From positions 1 through 55,969 of the forward strand of contig NZ_FOTK01000039.1 of NCBI RefSeq assembly GCF_900114535.1: a DNA stretch of 55,969 nucleotides, in the 5' to 3' direction. A program made the position numbers and the translations under genes. A model generated the notes under the pieces. That model had not been told where the DNA came from and ran no database searches. It saw nothing but the letters and a program-made list of their open reading frames with translations. Positions 8,836 through 16,816 of this stretch are shown piece after piece. This stretch comes from Methylobacterium pseudosasicola. Its GTDB lineage: Bacteria; Pseudomonadota; Alphaproteobacteria; Rhizobiales; Beijerinckiaceae. Positions within the stretch are counted from its first letter, which is position 1. Each line of letters opens with the position of its first letter.

Positions 8836-9708
8836 ATGTCCGATGTCCTCCGCCGCGTTGGTTTGTCCGTCGGCGCCCTGACTCTCACGCTGGCTGCTGT
8901 CCCGACATCAGCCGCGGATCTCGGGGCGGCATCCTCCCGCTCCGCGCCGGTCTTCACGCAGGTCGATCCGAACGCCGTCGATCCGAACACCTGGATCGTC
9001 ACCGTCAGCGCCTCGCTTCAGGCGATCCCGCGCTATCCCGGTGCGTCGGACTACACCGCGGTCGGCTATCCCGGGATCGACATTCGCAAGGCCGGCGAGC
9101 CACGGCGCTTCTCGACGCCGGATGACGGCTTCAGCTTCTCCTTCTACGACGACCCGTCGTTCCGGATCGGGCCGACCGCCCGCATCGTGCCCGGCCGCTA
9201 TTACGGCGATGACCGGCGCCACCTATACGGCTTCCGGGACGCGCGCATCGCTCTCGAGCCGGGCGTGTTCGCCGAGTTCTACCCGACCCCGTTCATCCGC
9301 ACCCGCGTGGAGGCCCGTCAGGGCGTGTACGGGCATCACGGTACAGTCGGCTCGGTGGCGGCCGACTATCTGATGCCGGCGGGCCAGTTCCTGTTCTCCA
9401 TCGGTCCGCGCTTCAACATCGGCGATGCCAGCTACGCCCGGAAGTATTTCGGCGTGTCGCCGGCCGAGGCCGCGCTCAACGGCCGGGTGACCCCGTACAA
9501 TCCCGGAAGCTTCTACGCGGCGGGCGTGCTCGGCGCCGTGACCTACACCCAGGACGAGACCTGGGCCTATACCGGCTATGCCGGCTACACCCGGATCCTG
9601 GGCGCGTCCGGCGACAGCCCATTGGTGCGCCGCCCGTTCGGCAATCCCGACCAGTTCCAGTTCGGCCTGAAGGTCGATTACGCGTTCCGCATGCCGGCCC
9701 AGTTCTGA
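8836..9708 (+). CDS. MipA/OmpV-family outer-membrane protein
   Basis: A 290-residue predicted outer-membrane barrel. Residues 1-26 are a signal peptide (cut near TSA-ADL). The mature protein shows the MipA/OmpV layout: an early WIVTVSASLQAIPRYPGAS strand, GYPGIDIR, a central IGPTARIVPGRYYGDD region, and a C-terminal strand ending in F (RMPAQF), the Bam recognition residue. In E. coli MipA scaffolds the lytic transglycosylase MltA and PBP1B, but that role cannot be assumed here. ATG 8836 is preferred because it places the signal peptide at the N-terminus. Confidence 0.83.
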   Translation: MSDVLRRVGLSVGALTLTLAAVPTSAADLGAASSRSAPVFTQVDPNAVDPNTWIVTVSASLQAIPRYPGASDYTAVGYPGIDIRKAGEPRRFSTPDDGFSFSFYDDPSFRIGPTARIVPGRYYGDDRRHLYGFRDARIALEPGVFAEFYPTPFIRTRVEARQGVYGHHGTVGSVAADYLMPAGQFLFSIGPRFNIGDASYARKYFGVSPAEAALNGRVTPYNPGSFYAAGVLGAVTYTQDETWAYTGYAGYTRILGASGDSPLVRRPFGNPDQFQFGLKVDYAFRMPAQF

Positions 9709-9770
9709 GGCGTCTTGCGCCGGCCGCGCCGCGCCCCGACATCCCGGTGACACTGTTCACGGAGGCTCGG

Positions 9771-9992
9771 ATGGACGAGACGCGCACCGATCTGCTGATG
9801 CAGGTGGACGGCATGACCTGTGACGGCTGCGCCGCCGCGGTGACGCGCACGGTGAACCGGATCGACCCGGCGGCCGAGATCCAGGTCGACCGCGAATCCG
9901 GCCGCGTCGCGATCCGCACGGACGCCCAGGCCCTGGTCATCGCGGACGCGCTCACCAAGGCCGGCTACACTGCCACGGCCATGACCGGCTGA
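9771..9992 (+). CDS. Heavy-metal-associated (HMA) domain protein, copper-chaperone-like
   Basis: A 73-residue protein that is a single HMA domain: beta-alpha-beta-beta-alpha-beta with GMTCDGC, whose two Cys bind Cu(I) or a similar soft metal. A GGAGG at 9761-9765 sits 5 nt before ATG 9771, which decides the start over GTG 9747. Such proteins deliver copper to P-type ATPases or sense metal; no ATPase is adjacent. The next gene is on the other strand and ends 8 bp away. Confidence 0.9.
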   Translation: MDETRTDLLMQVDGMTCDGCAAAVTRTVNRIDPAAEIQVDRESGRVAIRTDAQALVIADALTKAGYTATAMTG

Positions 9993-10000
9993 GACGGAGC

Positions 10001-10150
10001 CTAGGCCCGCGTTAGGAACATCCCGGTCAGCAGCAGCGCGAAGGCGGCCAGACCGAACAGGCCTTCCTTGCGCTGCGTGGGATCGAGGAAATGGGCGGCG
10101 GCGCCGGCCGCGCAGCAGGCGGCGCCTAGGCCGATCGTCAGAGATGACAT
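10001..10150 (-). CDS. Small membrane protein, 49 residues
   Basis: Too short for many gene callers but well supported. ATG 10150 is preceded on the minus strand by a strong GAGGAGGG Shine-Dalgarno, and the frame runs 49 codons to TAG. The product begins MSSLTIGLGAACCAAG, has a short polar turn (HFLDPTQRKEG) and a second hydrophobic helix ending in LLLTGMFLTRA. This predicts two membrane helices with a small loop and a CC pair in the first helix. No family is recognised. It faces the HMA gene tail to tail. Confidence 0.62.
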   Translation of the reverse strand: MSSLTIGLGAACCAAGAAAHFLDPTQRKEGLFGLAAFALLLTGMFLTRA

Positions 10151-10512
10151 CGCAATCCCTCCTCATCGCGCGTCAGCCCCGACGCTGCGAAACAGTCCCG
10201 TTCCCGGGGCCTGCCGGACGCCGTTGTCCGTTCAGGATTTTGTTTGTATTCGGATGCTCGCACGGCGCGTGAAAACTCGCAAGGCGCGCGTAATATCTTG
10301 CGGACTGTATTTGGTTGATTGCGGTGTGCGGGATCGGTGGCACATCTGGATGGGATGACTGAGAAATAGGCCGTGAATACCGTATTCACGGCCTCGGGCG
10401 AAGGCGCCGGCTGAGCGGCGGCCCAATCCAAAAAAGGCCCCTCCCCCGGTGATCCAGCAATCCTGCGACCGGATGCGTTGACCGTCCCGGCCACGCCCGC
10501 GTAATCACCCGC
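10151..10512. other. AT-richer intergenic region upstream of mnmG
   Basis: 362 bp with no supported gene. Bases 10225-10330 are visibly richer in A+T than the surroundings, as expected for a promoter region serving mnmG and the divergent 49-residue gene. A strong inverted repeat lies at 10368-10394. No DnaA box cluster was seen. In many bacteria mnmE lies just upstream of mnmG; here it is absent. Confidence 0.5.
10368..10394. promoter_or_regulatory. Perfect 12-bp inverted repeat upstream of mnmG
   Basis: AGGCCGTGAATA (10368-10379) is followed by CCG and then its exact reverse complement TATTCACGGCCT (10383-10394). It lies about 120 bp before the mnmG start. It could be an operator or a transcribed hairpin in the mnmG leader. 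There is no following T-run, so a factor-independent terminator is unlikely. Confidence 0.55.
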
Positions 10513-12402
10513 ATGCTCACCACCTCATCCGACCGGTTCGACGTCGTGGTCGTCGGCGGCGGCCATGCCGGCGTCGAGGCGGCGGCTGCGGCCGCGCGCT
10601 GCGGCGCCCGCACGGCTCTGGTCACCCACGACCCCGCCACGATCGGCGCCATGTCGTGCAACCCCGCCATCGGGGGGCTCGGCAAGGGCCATCTCGTGCG
10701 CGAGGTCGATGCCCTGGACGGGTTGATGGGTCGGGTCGCAGATGCGGCCGGCATCCAGTTCCGATTGCTCAACCGCCGGAAGGGGCCGGCCGTGCGCGGT
10801 CCCCGCACCCAGGCCGACCGAAAGCTCTACGCCGCCGCCATGCAGGCGGCCATCGCCGAGACCGCGGGTCTCACCGTGGTGGCGGGCGCCTGCGAGGATC
10901 TCGTCCTCGATCCGGAGGGCCGGCTCTCCGGGCTCGTGCTGGCCGATGGCCGGGCGATCGCCTGCGCCGCCGTGGTGCTGACCACCGGCACCTTCCTGCG
11001 CGGGCTGATCCATATCGGCGAGCGCCAGATCCCGGCCGGCCGGGTCGGCGAGGCGCCGGCGATCGGGCTAGCCCAGACCCTCGACCGGCTCGGCCTGCGG
11101 CTGGGCCGTCTCAAGACCGGCACCCCGCCCCGTCTCGACGGCCGGACCATCGACTGGTCGGGCTTGGAGATGCAGGAGGCCGATGCCGAGCCGGTGCCGT
11201 TCTCGACGCTGACGGACACGATCACCACGCCGCAGATCCGCTGCGGCATCACCCGGACCACCCAGGCGGTCCACGACCTGATCCGCGCCAACCTGCACCG
11301 CTCACCGATGTATTCCGGCGGCATCGCCAGTCGGGGCCCACGCTACTGCCCGTCGATCGAGGACAAGGTCGTGCGCTTCGGCGACCGGGAGGGCCACCAG
11401 ATTTTTCTGGAGCCCGAGGGGCTGGATGACCCGACCATCTACCCGAACGGTATCTCAACGGCCCTCCCCGAGGAGGTCCAGCGGGAGATCATCCACCTGA
11501 TCCCGGGGCTGGAGCGCGCCGCGATCCTACGGCCGGGCTACGCCATCGAATACGATTACGTCGACCCGCGCGAGCTCGATACCGGGCTCCAAGTGAAGCG
11601 CCTGCCCTGCCTGTTCCTGGCCGGCCAGATCAACGGCACCACCGGCTACGAGGAGGCGGCCGGCCAGGGGCTGGTCGCCGGGCTCAACGCCGCCCGCCGC
11701 GCCGGCGGCCACGACTTGGCGACCTTCGACCGGGCCGAATCCTATCTCGGCGTGATGATCGACGACCTCGTGACCCACGGGGTCAGCGAGCCGTACCGGA
11801 TGTTCACCTCGCGCTCGGAATACCGGCTGTCCCTGCGGGTCGACAATGCCGACGAGCGGCTGACGCCCCGGGGGATCGCGCTGGGTTGCGTCGGCCGGCA
11901 CCGGGCCGATCATTTCTCGGCTTCGCAGGCGGAACTCCGAGAAGCGCGCAGCCGGCTCGATGCCCTGAGCCTCACGCCGAACCAGGCGGCCCTGCAGGGC
12001 ATCAGCCTGAACCGCGACGGCATCCGCCGCAGCGCGTTCCAGCTGCTGGCCTATCCCGAGATCACCTGGGGCCAACTCGCGGCGATCTGGCCCGAGCTGG
12101 CCGAGACCGCGCCGCGGGTTGCCGACCGCCTCAAGACCGACGCGACCTACGCGGTCTATCTCGACCGGCAGAATGCCGACATCGCCGCCTTCCGGCGCGA
12201 CGAGGCCGTGCGGCTACCCGCGAGCCTGGATTATGCCGGGATCAGCGGCCTCTCGAACGAGATGCGGGTGAAGCTCGAGACCGTCCGCCCTGGCACCCTC
12301 GGCCAGGCCGCCCGGATCGAGGGCGTCACGCCCGCCGCCCTCACCCTCCTGGCCGCCCACGCGCGACGGGCTGCGCCCGATGCCGGCTGCCGCGTCCCAT
12401 GA
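10513..12402 (+). CDS. mnmG: tRNA uridine-5-carboxymethylaminomethyl modification enzyme MnmG (GidA)
   Basis: FAD enzyme that, with MnmE, installs the cmnm5 group on wobble U34 of several tRNAs, using methylene-THF and NADH. It has 629 residues, the normal length. The N-terminus shows the dinucleotide-binding VVVGGGHAGVEAA motif (about 12-24), followed by CNPAIGGLGKGHLVREVDA, the QFRLLNRRKGPAVRGPR signature, and LFLAGQINGTTGYEEAA, all diagnostic of GidA. It is the first gene of a run in which mnmG, rsmG and parA overlap by 4 bp each. Confidence 0.97.
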   Translation: MLTTSSDRFDVVVVGGGHAGVEAAAAAARCGARTALVTHDPATIGAMSCNPAIGGLGKGHLVREVDALDGLMGRVADAAGIQFRLLNRRKGPAVRGPRTQADRKLYAAAMQAAIAETAGLTVVAGACEDLVLDPEGRLSGLVLADGRAIACAAVVLTTGTFLRGLIHIGERQIPAGRVGEAPAIGLAQTLDRLGLRLGRLKTGTPPRLDGRTIDWSGLEMQEADAEPVPFSTLTDTITTPQIRCGITRTTQAVHDLIRANLHRSPMYSGGIASRGPRYCPSIEDKVVRFGDREGHQIFLEPEGLDDPTIYPNGISTALPEEVQREIIHLIPGLERAAILRPGYAIEYDYVDPRELDTGLQVKRLPCLFLAGQINGTTGYEEAAGQGLVAGLNAARRAGGHDLATFDRAESYLGVMIDDLVTHGVSEPYRMFTSRSEYRLSLRVDNADERLTPRGIALGCVGRHRADHFSASQAELREARSRLDALSLTPNQAALQGISLNRDGIRRSAFQLLAYPEITWGQLAAIWPELAETAPRVADRLKTDATYAVYLDRQNADIAAFRRDEAVRLPASLDYAGISGLSNEMRVKLETVRPGTLGQAARIEGVTPAALTLLAAHARRAAPDAGCRVP

Positions 12403-13034
12403 GCGATCCGGACCGCGCCCGAATCCTCGCCGCCTCCGGTGTTTCACGTGAAACAGCCGAGCTGCTGGACCTCTACGTCGCCCAGCTTCGGCGCTGGCAG
12501 CCGATCAAGAACCTCGTCGGCCCCGCCACCCTGGCGGAGGTCTGGAGCCGCCATATCGACGACGCCCTCCAGCTCCTCGACCTCGCCCCCGACGCCGGGA
12601 CCTGGTTGGATCTCGGGTCCGGCGCCGGCATCCCGGGCCTGATCCTCGCTATCGCCGGCCGCGAGCGGGGCATCCAGGTGGATCTGATCGAGAGCAACGC
12701 GCGCAAATGCGCCTTTCTCACCGAGACCGCCCGCGTCACCGGTGCGCCGGCCCGAGTGCGCAACGCCCGGATCGAGGCGGTGATCGGCGACTACCAGGGC
12801 GTCGACATCGTCTGCGCACGCGCCCTCGCGCCCATGACGCAGCTCCTCGCCTGGACGGAGCCGCTGTTGAAAACGGGCACCACCGGGCTGTTTCCGAAGG
12901 GCCGGGACGTGCAAGCTGAATTGACCCAGGCGGCCGCGCAGTGGAGAGTCGTTAACGACCTCGTGCCGAGCCGGACTGATTCCGAAGCCCGGATCGTGCG
13001 CGTCACTGCCCTCGCCGCCCCGAGCCATCGATGA
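12399..13034 (+). CDS. rsmG: 16S rRNA (guanine527-N7)-methyltransferase RsmG (GidB)
   Basis: SAM-dependent enzyme that methylates N7 of G527 in 16S rRNA; loss gives low-level streptomycin resistance in many bacteria. 211 residues. SAM motif I is LDLGSGAGIPGL (about 70-81), followed by LIESNARKCAFL. The gene starts at ATG 12399 inside the mnmG stop and ends overlapping the parA start. Its codons 14-20 (GVSRETA) contain a perfect parS site, so this stretch has a dual role as coding sequence and ParB binding site. Confidence 0.96.
   Translation: MSDPDRARILAASGVSRETAELLDLYVAQLRRWQPIKNLVGPATLAEVWSRHIDDALQLLDLAPDAGTWLDLGSGAGIPGLILAIAGRERGIQVDLIESNARKCAFLTETARVTGAPARVRNARIEAVIGDYQGVDIVCARALAPMTQLLAWTEPLLKTGTTGLFPKGRDVQAELTQAAAQWRVVNDLVPSRTDSEARIVRVTALAAPSHR
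12440..12455. promoter_or_regulatory. parS centromere site (perfect 16-bp palindrome) inside rsmG
   Basis: The sequence TGTTTCACGTGAAACA is an exact match to the widely conserved chromosomal parS. ParB loads here as a CTP-dependent clamp and spreads; ParA then moves the complex. The site is about 590 bp upstream of parA and within the coding region of rsmG. Chromosomal parS sites usually cluster near the replication origin. Confidence 0.92.
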
Positions 13035-13924
13035 CCGAAGCGATCCTCGGCGATTCCGCCGACCGGTCCGTGGATCCGTCCAGCGATCCCGTCTTGACCC
13101 CTGCCGAAAGACCGTCCGTGAGACATCCCCTGCGGATCCTGGCGCTGGCCAACCAGAAGGGCGGCGTCGGCAAGACCACGACGGCGATCAACCTCGGCAC
13201 CGCGCTGGCGGCGATCGGCGAGGACGTGCTGGTGCTCGACCTCGACCCGCAGGGCAACGCCTCCACGGGGCTCGGCATCGACCGGGCTCGCCGGCAGGTC
13301 TCGACCTACGACGTCATGACCGGCGAGGCGTCGCTGGCCGAGGCGGTGATCCCCACGGCGGTGCCGCGGCTGTCGATCGCGCCCTCGACCATGGATCTGC
13401 TGGGCCTGGAGATGGAGCTGGCCACCCTGCCCGACCGGGCCCACCGGCTGCGCGGCGTGCTCAAGGACATCGCGCAGGCCAAGGGTCTGGAGCGGATCAG
13501 CTACGTGCTGATCGATTGCCCACCTTCGCTCAACCTGCTGACCATCAACGCGCTGGCGGCCGCCGACGCGGTGCTGGTGCCGCTGCAATGCGAGTTCTTC
13601 GCGCTGGAGGGTTTGAGCCAGCTGCTGCGCACCGTCGAGCAGGTCCGCGGTGCGCTGAACCCGAAGCTGACCATCCAGGGCATCGTGCTGACGATGTTCG
13701 ACCCGCGCAACAACCTCTCCGCCCAGGTGGTGGCGGATGTGCGCGGTTTCATGGGCGACAAGGTCTACGAGACCGTGATCCCCCGCAACGTCCGCATCTC
13801 CGAGGCGCCGTCCCACGGCAAGCCGGCTTTGCTCTACGATTTGAAATGTGCCGGCAGCCAGGCGTATCTGCGCCTCGCCTCCGAGGTGATCCAGCGCGAA
13901 GGCCGGGTGCCGGCAGCGGCCTGA
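13031..13924 (+). CDS. parA: Chromosome partitioning ATPase ParA
   Basis: P-loop ATPase that forms a gradient on the nucleoid and pulls ParB-parS complexes apart. 297 residues. The deviant Walker A KGGVGKTTT lies at about 43-51, with DLDPQGNAS at 70-78 (Walker A-prime) and YVLIDCPPSL (Walker B). It starts at ATG 13031, overlapping the rsmG stop. A GTG at 13118 would remove a 29-residue extension of low complexity; some ParA proteins begin there, so the start is not certain. Confidence 0.96.
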   Translation: MTEAILGDSADRSVDPSSDPVLTPAERPSVRHPLRILALANQKGGVGKTTTAINLGTALAAIGEDVLVLDLDPQGNASTGLGIDRARRQVSTYDVMTGEASLAEAVIPTAVPRLSIAPSTMDLLGLEMELATLPDRAHRLRGVLKDIAQAKGLERISYVLIDCPPSLNLLTINALAAADAVLVPLQCEFFALEGLSQLLRTVEQVRGALNPKLTIQGIVLTMFDPRNNLSAQVVADVRGFMGDKVYETVIPRNVRISEAPSHGKPALLYDLKCAGSQAYLRLASEVIQREGRVPAAA

Positions 13925-13980
13925 TTGTGTGATCCCAAAAAATCGGGGATCGAGTGCGGAGCGTGACACGGGTGACAAGG

Positions 13981-14895
13981 ATGGCGGAGGAGGGGGCACG
14001 ACCCCGTCTCGGGCGCGGGCTCGCGGCGCTGATCGGTGATTTCGGCGATGTCGGGCAGGCGGCCAAGGCCGAGGGCAAGATCGAGCCGCAGCGCAAGGTT
14101 CCGGTGGAGTTCCTGCGCCCGAACCCGCGCAACCCCCGCCGCAGCTTCGGCGAGGCGGAACTGGCGGAACTCGCGACCTCGATCACCCAGCGCGGCATCA
14201 TCCAGCCGATCGTGGTGCGACCGCTGGCCGATGTGCCGGGGGCCTTCGAGATCGTGGCTGGCGAGCGGCGCTGGCGGGCGTCCCAGAAGGCCGGGCTCGA
14301 TGAGGTGCCGGTGGTGATCGTCGAGATCGACGACCGCGCCTCCCTGGAATTCGCCATCCTGGAGAACGTCCAGCGGGCGGATCTCAACCCGATCGAGGAG
14401 GCGTCCGGCTACGAGCGCCTGATGCAGGACTTCGCTTACACCCAGAAGGAGTTGGCCGAGATCCTGGGCAAGAGCCGCAGCCACCTCGCCAACACCCTGC
14501 GGCTGCTCAACCTGCCGCCCGCCGTGCAGGACCGGGTCACCGCCGGCGAGCTCACCGCCGGCCATGCCCGCGCGCTGCTGGCGGTGCGCGATCCCGAAGC
14601 CTTGGCCCGCCGGGTCGTGGCCGAGGGCCTGTCGGTGCGCGAGGTCGAGGCGGTCGCCGCGTCCGAAGCCGCCGAGGCCGCTGCCCCCGACACTCCCCGC
14701 CCCGGTCGCCCGCGCCTCTCGGCCGAGCGCCCTGCCCCGGTCCGCGAGCTGGAGTTGCGGATCCGCCGGGCCCTGGGGGTCGACGTGGTCTACAAGCCCA
14801 AGGACGAGACATCGGGCGAGATCCGCATCCGCTACGAGACCCAGGACGAGCTCGAGGGGCTGCTCAACCGGTTCAAGGTGTCGGAAGAGAGCTGA
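13981..14895 (+). CDS. parB: Chromosome partitioning protein ParB (CTPase, parS-binding)
   Basis: Binds parS, hydrolyses CTP and slides as a clamp. 304 residues from ATG 13981, giving the usual N-terminus (ARPRLGRGLAALIGD) that contacts ParA. CTP-binding motifs GERRWRA (94-100) and ENVQRADLNPIEEA (128-141) are intact. The helix-turn-helix spans about 153-175, and the C-terminal dimerisation domain about 255-304. An earlier GTG at 13954 adds 9 residues and is less typical. It lies 56 bp after parA. Confidence 0.95.
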   Translation: MAEEGARPRLGRGLAALIGDFGDVGQAAKAEGKIEPQRKVPVEFLRPNPRNPRRSFGEAELAELATSITQRGIIQPIVVRPLADVPGAFEIVAGERRWRASQKAGLDEVPVVIVEIDDRASLEFAILENVQRADLNPIEEASGYERLMQDFAYTQKELAEILGKSRSHLANTLRLLNLPPAVQDRVTAGELTAGHARALLAVRDPEALARRVVAEGLSVREVEAVAASEAAEAAAPDTPRPGRPRLSAERPAPVRELELRIRRALGVDVVYKPKDETSGEIRIRYETQDELEGLLNRFKVSEES

Positions 14896-14929
14896 GAAAA
14901 GCTTCTTTCCGGCGTCCATCCCACCCCTT

Positions 14930-15047
14930 CCCTCATCCTGAGGCGACGAAGCGAAGCGAAGGCCTCGAAGGAGGCCTCCAGGGATCGCGCGGTTTCTGGA
15001 GGGCTCCTTCGAGGCGCCCGCTGCGCGGGCGCACCTCAGGATGAGGG
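14930..15047. repeat. Long nested hairpin repeat, copy 1 (CCTCATCCTGAGG type)
   Basis: Outer arms CCCTCATCCTGAGG and CCTCAGGATGAGGG are exact 14-bp complements at the two ends. Inside, CCTCGAAGGAG pairs with CTCCTTCGAGG. The whole 118 bp can fold into a nested hairpin. A second copy lies at 26728-26853 with the same arms and the same centre (CTCCAGGGATCGCGCGG), but different intermediate sequence. It sits between the convergent parB and holA genes and may stop transcription from both sides. Confidence 0.85.
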
Positions 15048-15100
15048 CGCGGATGGGATCGATGCAGGGAGTCTCGTCGAAGGCGAAGCTGCTGGATGGT

Positions 15101-16144
15101 CTAACGCCGCCGCCGGGCGCCCGCCTCCGCCACCCGCAGCAGCGCCGCGGAGGCCAGGGCGTGCGCCAGTTCCGGCTCCGCCCGCCGGCAGGCCAGGATC
15201 GCCTCCTGGAGGGCCTTGACCGCCTGCCGAAGCGTGCCAGCCGGCCAGGTGGCGAGCTGGCCCTCGATGCTGGCCTTGCGCTTGAAATGCAGGCCCCGCC
15301 AGGAGGCCACCATCAGGGACGGCGTCTTGTCAGGATTGTCGAGACGGGTTGCCAGCAGGGTGAGGGCGTGTCGCAGGGCCGAGCCGAGCACCGCGCCGGG
15401 ATCCAGACCCTCGTGCCGGAAGCGTCGGTAATCGCGCTCCACCGCCTCTCGGCGGCCGTCGAACGCGGCATCGATCAGGGTGTTGAGCACACTGGCGGCC
15501 ACGTCGCTGGTCACGGCCTCGACATGGTCGAGGGTGACGACCTTGTCCCCTGGCCCCCCCCCGCCCGCGTAGAGCGCGAGCTTCTCGATCTCCATCAGGC
15601 TGGCCCGGCGGTCGCCGCCGAGGCTGCGGGCCAGGACCTCACGGGCGGCGCGATCGATGCGCAGGCCGCGCTCCTGCAAGGTGCGCTCGATCAGGTCCGA
15701 GAGCGTGCGCTCGTCGTCGGCGTAGCAGGGAATCGCCAGCGCCTTGGGCGAGCGCTCGCACAGGACGCGCATCGGGTTGTTCTTGGCGAGGTCGCCGGCC
15801 TCCACGACAATGCGGGCATCGGCCACCTCGGCGGCGAGCACCGCCTCGACCGCGGGCGCGTAATTGCGGCTGCCCGGCCGCACCCAGATCGACCGACGGC
15901 CGCCGAAGAGGCCCATGGTGCCGGCCTCGTCGCAGAGCCGGCCCGGATCGGAGGCGAGGGTGTCGCCGTCGATCCGCACCAGCGCGAAGGGATCGCCCGG
16001 GTCGGTGACGAAGTCCTCGGCGAGTTTTCGCGCACGCTCGGTGACCAGGCCGGTATCGGGCCCGTAGACCAGGATCACCGGGATGCGCGGATCGGGCCCG
16101 CGCCGGATCAGGCCCTCGATCTCGCCCGCCTTGACCGCCGTCAA
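15101..16144 (-). CDS. holA: DNA polymerase III delta subunit
   Basis: Clamp-loader subunit that opens the beta clamp during replication. 347 residues, normal for HolA. The protein begins TAVKAGEIEGLI, has VILVYGPDTGLVTERA (the modified P-loop region), then NNPMRVLCE and DRRASLMEIEKLALY, typical of alphaproteobacterial HolA. The start is TTG at 16144; no ATG is available near it and the frame further up overlaps lptE. It lies directly downstream of lptE (7 bp gap), so the two form an operon. Confidence 0.88.
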   Translation of the reverse strand: MTAVKAGEIEGLIRRGPDPRIPVILVYGPDTGLVTERARKLAEDFVTDPGDPFALVRIDGDTLASDPGRLCDEAGTMGLFGGRRSIWVRPGSRNYAPAVEAVLAAEVADARIVVEAGDLAKNNPMRVLCERSPKALAIPCYADDERTLSDLIERTLQERGLRIDRAAREVLARSLGGDRRASLMEIEKLALYAGGGGPGDKVVTLDHVEAVTSDVAASVLNTLIDAAFDGRREAVERDYRRFRHEGLDPGAVLGSALRHALTLLATRLDNPDKTPSLMVASWRGLHFKRKASIEGQLATWPAGTLRQAVKALQEAILACRRAEPELAHALASAALLRVAEAGARRRR

Positions 16145-16151
16145 AGCCGGC

Positions 16152-16697
16152 TCACGGCTTGGTCGAGAGCACGGCGGCCAGGCGCGTCTTGATCTGGTCC
16201 GCCAGGACGCTGGCGAGACGGATCTCAGCATCGCGCGCCGCCCGCTGGCTGGCGAAGCGCTGGACCGAGCGGTCGTAGGTCGCCGTCGAGGTCGCGACGC
16301 CCTCGGAATAGACCTTGGTGCCGGCCATATCCTCCAGGCTGTACTTGATGTTGGCGACCAGCGTGCCGGCCTCGGCGCGGCCGGTGGTGGAGGAGACGAT
16401 CGGGGTCTGCACAATCTCGGAGCCCGAGAGCTTCAGTCGGTAGCGCTTGCTCGCCGGCTGGCCGGAGCCGTCGAGCTCGAAGATCAGTTCGCTGCGCAGG
16501 TAATGCCCGAGCCGCTCCTGGCCCTGGGCCATCCCGACATCGTCGACCTGCACGGAGGCCAGCAGCGCCTGCACGGTCTCGCCGGAGGCGGTCGGCCCGT
16601 AGAGCGGGCGGAAGCAGGCCGACAGGTTCAGCGCCAGGCCGGCCACGCAGGCGAGGCGGCCGATCCGGCCCGCAACCGATACTCCCGAACCCACCAT
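16152..16697 (-). CDS. lptE: LPS-assembly lipoprotein LptE
   Basis: Outer-membrane lipoprotein that plugs LptD and helps insert lipopolysaccharide. About 181 residues. The N-terminus is a lipoprotein signal with lipobox LSAC followed by FRPLYG, a hallmark of alphaproteobacterial LptE. The mature part shows the LptE pattern (RLGHYLRSELIFEL, then SEGVATSTATYD). ATG 16697 is chosen so that the signal peptide starts the protein; an earlier start at 16775 would add 26 residues. leuS usually precedes lptE in related genomes; here it is about 10 kb away on the other strand. Confidence 0.86.
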   Translation of the reverse strand: MVGSGVSVAGRIGRLACVAGLALNLSACFRPLYGPTASGETVQALLASVQVDDVGMAQGQERLGHYLRSELIFELDGSGQPASKRYRLKLSGSEIVQTPIVSSTTGRAEAGTLVANIKYSLEDMAGTKVYSEGVATSTATYDRSVQRFASQRAARDAEIRLASVLADQIKTRLAAVLSTKP

Positions 16698-16816
16698 CAC
16701 GTCGCCGCCCGCCCCGTCGTGTTCGCCTGTGTTTAGCGCGGACCGGCAAGGTCGCGCCATGAGCCTATGGGTCAAGCGTTACGATTTCTCTGCGGCGAGA
16801 GCGTGGTCGCGACGTT

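Noticed and set aside
10151..10512. Replication origin near mnmG
   Set aside because: The region is AT-richer and near parABS, but I saw no DnaA box cluster and no dnaA gene. The parS position alone does not locate the origin.
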